From Nonomuraea solani (GTDB lineage: Bacteria; Actinomycetota; Actinomycetes; Streptosporangiales; Streptosporangiaceae): a stretch of DNA of 64,000 bases. The notes beneath the pieces were generated by a model, which saw only the letters and a program-made list of their open reading frames with translations, had not been told where the DNA came from and did not search any database. Positions within the stretch are counted from its first letter, which is position 1, and every line of letters begins with the position of its first letter. Of this stretch, positions 22,439 to 30,491 are shown piece by piece. The translations under genes were made by a program, and so were the position numbers. Location: NCBI RefSeq assembly GCF_900108335.1, contig NZ_FNVT01000010.1, positions 124,001 through 188,000 on the forward strand. Direction: 5' to 3'.

Positions 22439-23350
22439 CTACGACCGTGCGTTCCCCGGCGAGGGCCGGTAGGCGGGCACGCCCGCCCATTCCGGGGGCG
22501 GCTCGCACATTCGGATCCACTCCGGCGGCGGGCTCGTCACGGCGCCGACGATGCCGCCCACGATCGCGCACGTCGTGTCGACGTCCCCGCCCGCCGACGC
22601 CGTCGTCCAGAAGGCCGCGGCGAAGTCGTCCAGGTGGCGGGCGGCGGCCCAGAGCGTGAACGGCACCGTGTCCTGTGCCGAGACGGCCCGGCCGTTGCCG
22701 AGTTCGCGGGCCGCCAGCACCGGGTCGCCGATCGTCAGCAGGTGCCGTGCTCGTACGATCCCGTCGCGTACCAGACCGGGCGGCGTGTGCTCCAGCACCA
22801 CGTCGAAGAGCCGCCCGGGCGCCGGACGGGAGCCGGTCGCGGCGGTGGCCGTCGCGACGGCCACCGCGATCGCGCCCGCCACCGCCTCCGGATGCGTGTG
22901 CGTGACCTCGGCGGACAGCCGCGCCTGCGCCGCCGCCTCCGGTACGTCCCCGGCGAACCACGCCCCCACCGGCGCCACCCGCATGGCGGCGCCGTTGCCC
23001 CACGAGCCCTTCCCGTCGAACAGCTCGGCCGCCAGCGCCCGCCAATCGCCGCCCTCGCGCACCAGGCGCAGCATCCGGCCGGTCGACGGCCCGTAGCCGC
23101 GGTCGAAGTCGTGGCGGGCGGCGAAGCTCGCGGCCAGCAGGTCCTGGTCGATGCCGCCGTGCCCGGCCAGGACGCGGTGCACCGAGCAGGCCATCTCGGT
23201 GTCGTCGGTCCACTGCCACGGCCCCGGCGGCAGCGCCCGATCGGTCAGGGCCCGCCGGTTGGCCGGGACGTAGAACTGGGAGCCGAGGGCGTCTCCCACG
23301 AGGAGTCCGTACAGGGAGGAGGTGGCACGCGCCAGGGATTCGGCTGACAT
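22439..23350 (-). CDS. ADP-ribosylglycohydrolase family protein (DraG/ARH fold)
   Basis: A 303-aa all-helical enzyme of the DraG/ARH family. The metal-binding motifs are seen as GLLVGDALGSQ, WTDDTEM (about 47-53) and, towards the end, GGDVDTTCAIVGGIVGA. Members hydrolyse ADP-ribose from proteins or small molecules using Mg2+. It is the upstream partner of kptA on the minus strand. The Asp-rich sites look intact, so it should be active. Its substrate is unknown. Confidence 0.9.
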   Translation of the reverse strand: MSAESLARATSSLYGLLVGDALGSQFYVPANRRALTDRALPPGPWQWTDDTEMACSVHRVLAGHGGIDQDLLAASFAARHDFDRGYGPSTGRMLRLVREGGDWRALAAELFDGKGSWGNGAAMRVAPVGAWFAGDVPEAAAQARLSAEVTHTHPEAVAGAIAVAVATATAATGSRPAPGRLFDVVLEHTPPGLVRDGIVRARHLLTIGDPVLAARELGNGRAVSAQDTVPFTLWAAARHLDDFAAAFWTTASAGGDVDTTCAIVGGIVGAVTSPPPEWIRMCEPPPEWAGVPAYRPSPGNARS

Positions 23351-23471
23351 TTGCCCTCATTCTGGCACGCCCGCGCGGCGATGATCGGCCCCCGGGTGTC
23401 GCAGCCCGTCCGGAGAGGTCCCCGAAGTTACCTTTGACCAGGGAAAACGCCTTGCCGGGGGAAGGACGCAC

Positions 23472-24011
23472 ATGACTCAGACCGACGACTTCGTGGTGGA
23501 CGTCACCAGGATCCGTGAGCAGGTCCGGCAGAAGATGGAGGACGGGCCGATCACGCAGACCTTCGGCCGCGACCCGCAGAAGATCATCGAGGTGCTCAAC
23601 GACGTGATCGCGACCGAGGTGGTGTGCTGGCTCAGGTACACCAGGCACGCCATCTCGGCCAAGGGCATCGACCGCGCGCAGGTGGCCGAGGAGTTCACCG
23701 AGCACGCCAAGGAGGAGCTCGACCACGCGCTGCGCGCCGCCGAACGGGTCAGCCAGCTCGGCGGGGAGCCGGACTTCGACCCGGGCAGCCTTGTCCAGCG
23801 CTCCCACACCGACTACCAGGTCCCGGCCGACACCGACCTGCGCGCCCTGCTGGAGGCCAACCTCTGGGCCGAGCGCATCGTCATCTCCACCTACCAGGAG
23901 ATCATCCGCTGGCTGGGCGACGGCGACCCGACGACCCGGCGGCTCATGGAGTCGATCCTGGAAGAGGAGGAGGAGCACGCCGACGACCTGACCGACCTGC
24001 TCGGAGTCTAG
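23472..24011 (+). CDS. Ferritin-like/bacterioferritin-type di-iron protein
   Basis: A 179-aa four-helix ferritin-like protein. Iron ligands can be placed in EVVCWLRYTRH, EEFTEHAKEELDHA, EANLWAERIVI and EEEEEHADDL, a pattern of paired Glu and ExxH residues. It would store iron or act as a DNA-protecting oxidase. GGGGGAAGGA lies 6-7 nt before ATG 23472. No heme-ligand Met can be placed with confidence, so Bfr versus Dps-like is left open. Confidence 0.85.
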   Translation: MTQTDDFVVDVTRIREQVRQKMEDGPITQTFGRDPQKIIEVLNDVIATEVVCWLRYTRHAISAKGIDRAQVAEEFTEHAKEELDHALRAAERVSQLGGEPDFDPGSLVQRSHTDYQVPADTDLRALLEANLWAERIVISTYQEIIRWLGDGDPTTRRLMESILEEEEEHADDLTDLLGV

Positions 24012-24069
24012 GTTCCGCCTTGGCGTGCCGTTGAGGTGCCCGTGAGGCGGTCGGGGTACGGGCCGGGAC

Positions 24070-27006
24070 ATGGACAGCCTGGACAGCCTGCTCGGGACAC
24101 CCGTCGCCCGGAAGCCGCGCGAGATCGACGTCGAGACGCTGCGCCGGCGTCTGGAGGAGGCGGTGGACGGCGAGGTCCGCTTCGACACGGGCAGCCGCGC
24201 CGCCTACGCCAGGGACGCCTCCAACTACCGGCAGGTCCCGATCGGCGTGGTCGTGCCGCGCAGCCTGGAGGCCGGGGCGGCGGCCGTGGCGGTCTGCCGG
24301 GCCAGGGACGTGCCGGTGCTGTCGCGGGGCGGCGGCACCAGCCTGAACGGGCAGTGCTGCAACGTCGCCGTGGTGATCGACTGGTCCAAGCACTGCGGCC
24401 GGATCGAGTCCGTGGACCCGGTACGCCGGCGGGTCGTCGTCGAGGCCGGGGCCGTGCTGGACGCGGTGGACCGGGCGCTGGCCGCCTACGGGCTGATGAT
24501 GGGGCCCAGGCCGTCCAGCCATCCGACCTGCACGATCGGCGGCATGATCGGCAACGACTCCTGCGGCGCGTCCGCGCAGGCGTACGGGAAGATGGCGGAC
24601 TCGGTCCTGCGGCTGGAGATCCTCACCTACGACGGCGTGCGCGCGTGGGTGGGGCCGACCGGCGAGGAGGAGTACGCCCGCGTCCAGGCCGAGGGCGGTC
24701 GCCTGGCCGAGATCCACCGGCAGATCCGCGACCTGCGCGACGACACCCTGGAGCTGATCCGCACCCGCTTCCCCCGGCTGGAGCGGCGCGTGTCCGGCTA
24801 CAACCTCGACCAGCTCCTGCCCGAGAACGGCGGCAACCTGGCCCGCGCCCTGGTCGGCAGCGAGGGCACGCTCGTCACCGTGCTGCGCGCGGAGCTGGCC
24901 GTGGTGCCGAGGCCCGCCGCCCGGTCGCTGGCCGTGCTCGGGTTCGACGACATCTTCACCGCCGCCGACGCCGTCCCGGCCGTGGCCGCGCACCGGCCGC
25001 TCGCGCTGGAGGCCATGGACGAGACCATGTACCGGCTGGCCCGCGCCGAGCACCCGAACGATCCCGCGCTGCGCGACCTGCCGCCGGGGGCGGGGTGGCT
25101 GCTGGTGCAGTTCGGCGGGGACACGCCCGATCAGGCGCGCGAGCGGGCCGAGGCGATGATGCGCGACGTGGGGCGGCGTGAGCGGGGGCTGGCGCCGAAC
25201 CACCTGTTCCTGGGCGATCCGGTCAGGGAGGACCGGATGTGGCGGCTGCGCGAGTCGGGGCTGGGCGTGGAGGCGTACCCGCCGACGGGGCGGCAGACGT
25301 ACGAGGGCTGGTCGGACGCGGCGGTGCCGCCCGCGCGGCTGGGGGAGTATCTCCGCGAGTACGACCGGCTGCTGCGCCGCTACGGCTACGCCGACTCGGC
25401 CCTGTACGGCCACTTCGGCCAGGGCTGCGTGCACGGCAGGCTCCCGCTCGACCTGCACACCGACGACGGGATCGCCACCTACCGGGCGTTCGCGATGGAG
25501 GCCGCCGACCTGGTCGCCGACTACGGCGGCTCGCTGTCGGGGGAGCACGGCGACGGGCAGGCGCTGGCCGAGCTGCTGCCCCGCATGTACGGCGACGGCG
25601 TGGTCGAGGCGTTCGGCCGCTTCAAGGCCATCTTCGACCCGCGCGACCGGATGAACCCCGGCAAGGTCGTCCACCCCCGCCGCCTGGACCAGGACCTCGC
25701 GCAGCGGCACTTCTACCCGTTGGAGCCCCGGCACACGTTCTTCGGCTACCCGGACGACCACGGGCGTTTCGGCCACGCCGCCACCCGCTGCGTCGGGATC
25801 GGCAAGTGCCGGCAGGGCACGTCCGAGGGCGGCGTGATGTGCCCCAGCTTCCGGGTGACGCGGGAGGAGGAGCACTCCACGCGCGGCCGGGCCCGGCTGC
25901 TGGCCGAGATGGTACGCGGCGACGTGATCACCGACGGCTGGCGGTCGGAGGCCGTGCGCGACGCGCTCGACCTGTGCCTGTCCTGCAAGGGCTGCCGGTC
26001 GGAGTGCCCGGTGAACGTGGACATGGCCACGTACAAGGCGGAGTTCCTCGCCCACCACTACCGGCGCAGGATCCGCCCGATCAGCCACTACTCGATGGGC
26101 TGGCTGCCGGTGTGGGCGGCGCTCGCCTCGTCCGCGCCCAGGACGGTGAACGCCCTCACCCACATGCCCGGCCTGTCGCGGCTGGTCAAGGCCGTCGCCG
26201 GGGTCGCGGGACGCCGGGAGCTGCCCAGGTTCGCGGACGAGCGGTTCACCGACTGGTTCAGGCGGCGGGACCGGCCGGGGCCGGGCACGCGGGGGCGAGT
26301 GGTGCTCTGGGCGGACACGTTCACCGACCACTTCGACCCGCACGTGGGGAAGGCGGCGGTGGCGGTGCTGGAGGCGGCCGGGTTCGAGGTGCACGTGCCG
26401 CCGGCGGCGCTGTGCTGCGGGCTCACCTGGATCTCGACGGGTCAGCTCGCGACGGCCAGGCGGGTGCTGGGGCGCAGCGTGCGGGCGCTGCTCCCGTGGG
26501 CCGAGGCCGGGGTCCCGGTGGTGGGGCTGGAGCCGAGCTGCACGGCCGTGTTCCGCTCCGACGGGCCGGAGCTGCTCAACACCCCGCAGACCCGGCTGCT
26601 CTCCGAGCGCACCCTGACGCTGGCCGAGCTGCTCGAACGGCACGCGCCCGACTGGCGCCCCTCCTCGACCGGCGGCGCGGCCCTCGCCCAGGTGCACTGC
26701 CACCAGAGCGCCATCATGGGGTACGACGCCGACCAGGCCGTCCTCGACCGGTTCGGCATCCGGACGGAGGTGCTCGACTCCGGCTGCTGCGGACAGGCCG
26801 GAAATTTCGGGTTCGAGCGGCGGCACTACGACGTCTCCGTGGCCTGCGCAGAAGAGGGCCTCTGGCCCGCGCTCCGGTCGGCGGGGCCGGACCAGGAGAT
26901 CCTGGCCGACGGCTTCTCCTGCCGCACCCAGGTGGGCCACTCAGGAACCGGCCGCAGGGCCCGCCACCTGGCCGAACTCCTGGCGGCGGCCATCGTCCGC
27001 CCCTGA
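24070..27006 (+). CDS. FAD-linked oxidase / Fe-S oxidoreductase fusion (D-lactate dehydrogenase-like)
   Basis: A 978-aa fusion of a glycolate/D-lactate-type FAD-binding dehydrogenase (residues 1-560) and a GlpC/HdrD-like Fe-S part. The FAD domain has LSRGGGTSLNGQ and IGGMIGNDSCGA, with GEHGDGQ near the end of the oxidase domain. Two [4Fe-4S] motifs follow (CVGIGKC and CLSCKGCRSECP). The C-terminus carries two CCG-type cysteine motifs (ALCCGLTW, SGCCGQAGNFG). It probably oxidises a 2-hydroxyacid and passes electrons to quinone at the membrane face. It starts 58 nt after the ferritin-like gene. Confidence 0.9.
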   Translation: MDSLDSLLGTPVARKPREIDVETLRRRLEEAVDGEVRFDTGSRAAYARDASNYRQVPIGVVVPRSLEAGAAAVAVCRARDVPVLSRGGGTSLNGQCCNVAVVIDWSKHCGRIESVDPVRRRVVVEAGAVLDAVDRALAAYGLMMGPRPSSHPTCTIGGMIGNDSCGASAQAYGKMADSVLRLEILTYDGVRAWVGPTGEEEYARVQAEGGRLAEIHRQIRDLRDDTLELIRTRFPRLERRVSGYNLDQLLPENGGNLARALVGSEGTLVTVLRAELAVVPRPAARSLAVLGFDDIFTAADAVPAVAAHRPLALEAMDETMYRLARAEHPNDPALRDLPPGAGWLLVQFGGDTPDQARERAEAMMRDVGRRERGLAPNHLFLGDPVREDRMWRLRESGLGVEAYPPTGRQTYEGWSDAAVPPARLGEYLREYDRLLRRYGYADSALYGHFGQGCVHGRLPLDLHTDDGIATYRAFAMEAADLVADYGGSLSGEHGDGQALAELLPRMYGDGVVEAFGRFKAIFDPRDRMNPGKVVHPRRLDQDLAQRHFYPLEPRHTFFGYPDDHGRFGHAATRCVGIGKCRQGTSEGGVMCPSFRVTREEEHSTRGRARLLAEMVRGDVITDGWRSEAVRDALDLCLSCKGCRSECPVNVDMATYKAEFLAHHYRRRIRPISHYSMGWLPVWAALASSAPRTVNALTHMPGLSRLVKAVAGVAGRRELPRFADERFTDWFRRRDRPGPGTRGRVVLWADTFTDHFDPHVGKAAVAVLEAAGFEVHVPPAALCCGLTWISTGQLATARRVLGRSVRALLPWAEAGVPVVGLEPSCTAVFRSDGPELLNTPQTRLLSERTLTLAELLERHAPDWRPSSTGGAALAQVHCHQSAIMGYDADQAVLDRFGIRTEVLDSGCCGQAGNFGFERRHYDVSVACAEEGLWPALRSAGPDQEILADGFSCRTQVGHSGTGRRARHLAELLAAAIVRP

Positions 27007-27036
27007 TCGCCTTGCCGGGCGCCCCAGAGGCGATCT

Positions 27037-27050
27037 ATCATGTCGATGAT
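27037..27050. promoter_or_regulatory. ATCAT-N4-ATGAT inverted repeat before the ArsR gene
   Basis: Exact 5-bp arms (27037-27041, 27046-27050) lie 16 nt before ATG 27066. ArsR-family proteins often bind short A/T-rich dyads in their own promoters, so autoregulation is plausible. A site this short can also arise by chance. Confidence 0.35.
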
Positions 27051-27065
27051 TCGCGAAATGTCGTC

Positions 27066-27437
27066 ATGAATGGACATGAGATGGCGGACCCCGAGGATCT
27101 CGCGTTCGAAGCGCTGGCGGACGGCACCCGCCGCCGGATCCTGCGCCTGCTGGCCGACCACGGCGAGATCTCCGCCTCCGAGATCTCCGAGGCCATCACC
27201 AACGTCGGCCGCACCACGGTGTCGAGCCACCTGCGCGTGCTGCGCATGGCCAACCTCGTGGACGAACGCCGTGACGGCCGCTTCCGCTACTACTCGCTCG
27301 CCAGAAAACCGGCCGAGGACATGGTGGAGTTTCTGCGCGGGCTGTATCAGGGCTCGCTCGCCGCGCTCAGAGACAGGACGGAGCAACCAGCTCCGGCCGA
27401 GCAGAGCGAGGCGACGAAGTGGGCGGAATCTTCGTAA
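27066..27437 (+). CDS. ArsR-family winged-helix regulator
   Basis: A 123-aa HTH_20/ArsR-type regulator. The recognition region reads EISEAITNVGRTTVSSHLRVLRMANLVDERRDGRFRYYSL in overlapping pieces, and no Cys metal site (CxC) is present, so it is not a classic arsenic sensor. It is followed by an SRPBCC-containing gene overlapping by 19 nt. ArsR plus SRPBCC (AHSA1) pairs are a common arrangement in actinobacteria. The start could also be ATG 27081; neither has a strong ribosome site. Confidence 0.85.
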   Translation: MNGHEMADPEDLAFEALADGTRRRILRLLADHGEISASEISEAITNVGRTTVSSHLRVLRMANLVDERRDGRFRYYSLARKPAEDMVEFLRGLYQGSLAALRDRTEQPAPAEQSEATKWAESS

Positions 27438-28894
27438 ATGAGGAGACCCGCGTCAGCGCTCCCCCCGGGGAGGTGTTCGCCCTGTTCGGGCAGGGCACGG
27501 GCGCCGGGTGGCTGTTCGACGCGGCCTTCGACAGTCTGAGACCGGGCGCCGTCGTGCGCTTCCGCATCCCGTGGCCGGCCGCGCTCGGCGGCGACGGCAC
27601 GCTGGAGGCCACCGGCCGGATCGTCTCCGTACGGCCGGGCCGCCGTCTGGTGCTGGCCCACGAGACGCCGTGGCGCGGCCGGGTGACCTGCACGCTCACC
27701 CCCGACGGCACGGGCACCAAGGTCAGGATCGTCGCCGAGATCGACGAGAGCGGGATCGCCTGGCTGCTGGCCAGGAGCGGCTACGACGTGCCGGGCCCGG
27801 CCGCCGAGCCGGGCACGCACCCGGTCGGCCTGCTGGTCAGCCTGTCGGGGCCGGCCAGCGTGTTCGCCGCCGCCAGTGAGAACCTCGCCCGCATGGCCGT
27901 GGCCGAGGCCAACGCCGACGGCGGCGTGCGCGGCAGCCCGCTGCGGCTGGTCGTGGCCGACGACGCCACCGACGCGCACGTGGGCGCGGCGCGGATGCGC
28001 TGGCTCGTGCGGGCGGGCTGCCGGGCCGTGTTCACGAACGTCACCTCGGCGACGTTCGCCGCGATCGAGCCCATCGCGCGCGAGACCGGCGTGCTGCTGA
28101 TCTACACGCCGGTCAACGAGGGCGGGCGCACCGGCCACGGGCTGCTGCGGCTGGGGGAGCGGCCGGCGGGGCAGCTCTCGCTGGCGGTGCCGTACCTGAT
28201 GCGGGAGTCCGGCGGGCGGCGCTGGTTCCTGGCGGGCAACGACTACGTGTGGCCGCGGGCGAGCAACCGGCAGGCGCGGCGCATCATCGCCGCGGCCGGT
28301 GGCGAGGTCGCGGGGGAGCGGTACGCCAAGATCGGCACCAGCCGCTTCGACCCGCTGCTGGAGGACATCGAGCGGTCGCGCGCCGACCTGGTCGTGTCCA
28401 CGTTCGTCGGCGCCGACGAGGCGCTGTTCGAGCGGGCCTGCCACGCGGCGGGCCTGCGCGCCCGGGTGCGGACGCTCTCGCTCGCCCTGGACGAGGCCAC
28501 CCGCGAGCACGTCGGCGACGCGGCCGGAACGGGCCTCTACACCGCCTTCGGCTACTACCAGCAGCTCCCCACCGCGGACAACCGCGCCTTTCTCGCCCGC
28601 TATCGCCGGAGTTACGGTTCCGTGGCCCCGCCGGTGTCGAGCATCAGCGAGTCGGTCTACGGGGCCGTTCACCTGTACGCGGCGGCGGCGCGCGGCACGC
28701 GTTGCGGTGAGCCCGCCGAGATCGGCCGCGCGCTGCCGGGCAGCACGCTCCAGGGGCCGAGGGGCCGAATCCGGGTGGCCAGGCCCGATCTTCTGGAGCA
28801 GGACATGCACCTGGTACGCGCGGTTCCGGGCGGATTCGTGCACGAGGCAACGGCCGAACCCAAATCCCAGGTCCCAAAAGTCTATATGTCGTGA
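27419..28894 (+). CDS. SRPBCC domain fused to an AmiC-like amide-binding (Peripla_BP_6) domain
   Basis: A 491-aa protein without signal peptide. Residues 1-118 are an SRPBCC/AHSA1-like domain (ETRVSAPPGEVFALF, GRRLVLAHETPWRG). Residues about 135-480 resemble the type I periplasmic-binding fold of AmiC/UrtA: PVGLLVSLSGPASVFAAASE, MAVAEANADGGVRG, LIYTPVNEGG, WFLAGNDYVWPR. AmiC proteins sense small amides in the cytoplasm and control amidase expression. The downstream amidase and amide-forming monooxygenase fit that role. GTG 27419 overlaps the ArsR gene. The fusion is unusual; a frameshift joining two genes seems unlikely because the frame is continuous. Confidence 0.82.
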   Translation: MGGIFVNEETRVSAPPGEVFALFGQGTGAGWLFDAAFDSLRPGAVVRFRIPWPAALGGDGTLEATGRIVSVRPGRRLVLAHETPWRGRVTCTLTPDGTGTKVRIVAEIDESGIAWLLARSGYDVPGPAAEPGTHPVGLLVSLSGPASVFAAASENLARMAVAEANADGGVRGSPLRLVVADDATDAHVGAARMRWLVRAGCRAVFTNVTSATFAAIEPIARETGVLLIYTPVNEGGRTGHGLLRLGERPAGQLSLAVPYLMRESGGRRWFLAGNDYVWPRASNRQARRIIAAAGGEVAGERYAKIGTSRFDPLLEDIERSRADLVVSTFVGADEALFERACHAAGLRARVRTLSLALDEATREHVGDAAGTGLYTAFGYYQQLPTADNRAFLARYRRSYGSVAPPVSSISESVYGAVHLYAAAARGTRCGEPAEIGRALPGSTLQGPRGRIRVARPDLLEQDMHLVRAVPGGFVHEATAEPKSQVPKVYMS

Positions 28895-28898
28895 CTCA

Positions 28899-28928
28899 TT
28901 GACATATTGGGAGCGCTCCACATAGCGT
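28899..28928 (+). promoter_or_regulatory. Consensus promoter with an embedded LacI/CebR-like operator
   Basis: TTGACA (28899-28904) and TAGCGT (28923-28928) form a -35/-10 pair spaced 18 nt. Between them lies the perfect palindrome GGAGCGCTCC (28910-28919), in context TGGGAGCGCTCCAC. The Streptomyces CebR (LacI family) operator consensus is TGGGAGCGCTCCCA, a 12 of 14 match. A repressor there would block the promoter of the amidase-monooxygenase-zincin transcript. No LacI-type gene lies in the window. Confidence 0.6.
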
Positions 28929-29039
28929 CCCCGGCAGTCGAACCGACCGCCTGGAGGACAGCATGCCTGCCCGGCCCCCACCCCCGCGGAACTCTCCGCG
29001 ATCTCCGACCACTACGGCTTCGGCCTCACCGCCGACGAC

Positions 29040-30491
29040 GTGGCCGCCTACCACGAGCTGATCACCGAGACGCTGGAGTCGTACGCCGTCGTCGAACGCC
29101 AGGCGGCGGCGCTGCCACGGGTCGCACCGCACCGAGAGCCCGGCCACCTGCCGGAAGGCGACCGCCTGGGCGCCTGGTACCGGCGGACGTCGATCAGGGG
29201 CGCGGCGTCGGGGCCGCTGGCCGGCCGCACGGTGGCAGTGAAGGACAACCTCTGCGTGGCGGGCGTGCCGATGTCGGGCGGTTCGGCCGCGCTGGAGGGC
29301 TTCGTCCCCGAGCGGGACGCCACGGTGGTCACCCGGCTGCTCGACGCCGGTGCGGAGATCATCGGCAAGTCGGTCTGCGAGGACCTGTGCCTGTCCGGCG
29401 GCAGCCACACCGCCGTCACGGGCCCCGTACGCAATCCCTGGGACCTCACCCGCAGCGCCGGCGGCTCCTCCTCCGGCAGCGCCGCCCTCCTCGCCGCCGG
29501 CGAGGTGGACCTCGCGATCGGCGGCGACCAGGGCGGATCCGTGCGCATCCCCGCCGCCTGGTGCGGCGTCGTGGGGCTCAAGCCGACGTTCGGGCTGGTG
29601 CCCTGCACCGGGTCGGTGCCGATCGAGCCCAGCGTCGACCACGTCGGGCCCATGGCGCGCACCGTGGCGGACGTGGCGGCCCTGCTCGCCGTCATCGCGG
29701 GACCCGACGGCCGGGACCCGCGCCAGGACCCGCGCACCACGGTGCCCGACTACCGCCCCGCGCTGGCGGGTGACGTGGCGGGGCTGCGCGTCGGGCTGCT
29801 CGCCGAGGGGTTCGGCCGGCCGGGGCGCGGCGACCCGGCCGTGGACGACGCCACGCGGGACTTCGCCCGGCTGCTCGCCAAGGCGGGCGCGAACGTGAGC
29901 GAGGTCAGCGTCCCCGAGCACCGCGACGCGGCCCACGTCTGGACCGTCGTCTTCGTCGGAGGCGCCACCACCCAGCTCGTCGACCTGGCCGGCGGCGTCG
30001 CGGGCTGCGACCCGGCCCTCGCCGCCGCCCTGCACCGGGGCCGCCGCGAGCACGCCGCCCGGCTGTCCGCCACCGTCAAAATGGTCGCGCTGCTCGGCGC
30101 CCACCTGATCCGCACCTCCGGCGGCGCCCACTACGCCACGGCCCGCGCCCTCACCGGCCCGCTCACCGCCGCCTACGACGCCGCGCTCGGCCAGGTGGAC
30201 ATGCTCGCCATGCCCACGCTGCCGATGACGGCCACGCCGCTCCCGCCGCCCGGGGCGCCGCCGCGCGAGCAGGTCGCCCGCGCGCTGGAGATGATCCCCA
30301 ACACCTGCCCCTTCGACGTGACCGGGCATCCGGCCATCAGCATCCCGGCCGGGCTCGTTGACGGGCTGCCGGTGGGCCTGATGCTGGTCGCCCGCCACGG
30401 TGGCGAGGCCACCCTGATCCGCGCCGCGGCCGCGTACGAGCGGCTGGCCGGCGGCTTTCCGATGTCACCACTCACAGGAGGTCATTCATGA
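29040..30491 (+). CDS. Amidase signature family hydrolase (probable IaaH-type), start region disrupted
   Basis: A Ser-cisSer-Lys amidase. The Lys is in VAVKDN (about 68), the Gly/Ser-rich motif is SAGGSSSGSAA, and the nucleophile Ser lies in GGDQGGSVRIPAAW (about 167). Together with the following IaaM-type gene it would hydrolyse indole-3-acetamide or phenylacetamide to the acid. GTG 29040 has no ribosome site. A good site (GGAGG) precedes ATG 28963, but that ATG is one frame off. The amidase frame reads as plausible protein (PAELSAISDHYGFGLTADD) back to about 28980 without a start codon. A 1-nt change in the C-rich run near 28970-28985 would join them. Its stop overlaps the next ATG (ATGA). 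Confidence 0.85.
   Translation: MAAYHELITETLESYAVVERQAAALPRVAPHREPGHLPEGDRLGAWYRRTSIRGAASGPLAGRTVAVKDNLCVAGVPMSGGSAALEGFVPERDATVVTRLLDAGAEIIGKSVCEDLCLSGGSHTAVTGPVRNPWDLTRSAGGSSSGSAALLAAGEVDLAIGGDQGGSVRIPAAWCGVVGLKPTFGLVPCTGSVPIEPSVDHVGPMARTVADVAALLAVIAGPDGRDPRQDPRTTVPDYRPALAGDVAGLRVGLLAEGFGRPGRGDPAVDDATRDFARLLAKAGANVSEVSVPEHRDAAHVWTVVFVGGATTQLVDLAGGVAGCDPALAAALHRGRREHAARLSATVKMVALLGAHLIRTSGGAHYATARALTGPLTAAYDAALGQVDMLAMPTLPMTATPLPPPGAPPREQVARALEMIPNTCPFDVTGHPAISIPAGLVDGLPVGLMLVARHGGEATLIRAAAAYERLAGGFPMSPLTGGHS

Noticed and set aside
28963-29061. 33-codon ORF starting at the good ATG before the amidase as a leader peptide
   Set aside because: Pro/Ser/Thr-rich and without regulatory codons; better explained as the amidase start thrown out of frame by an indel.
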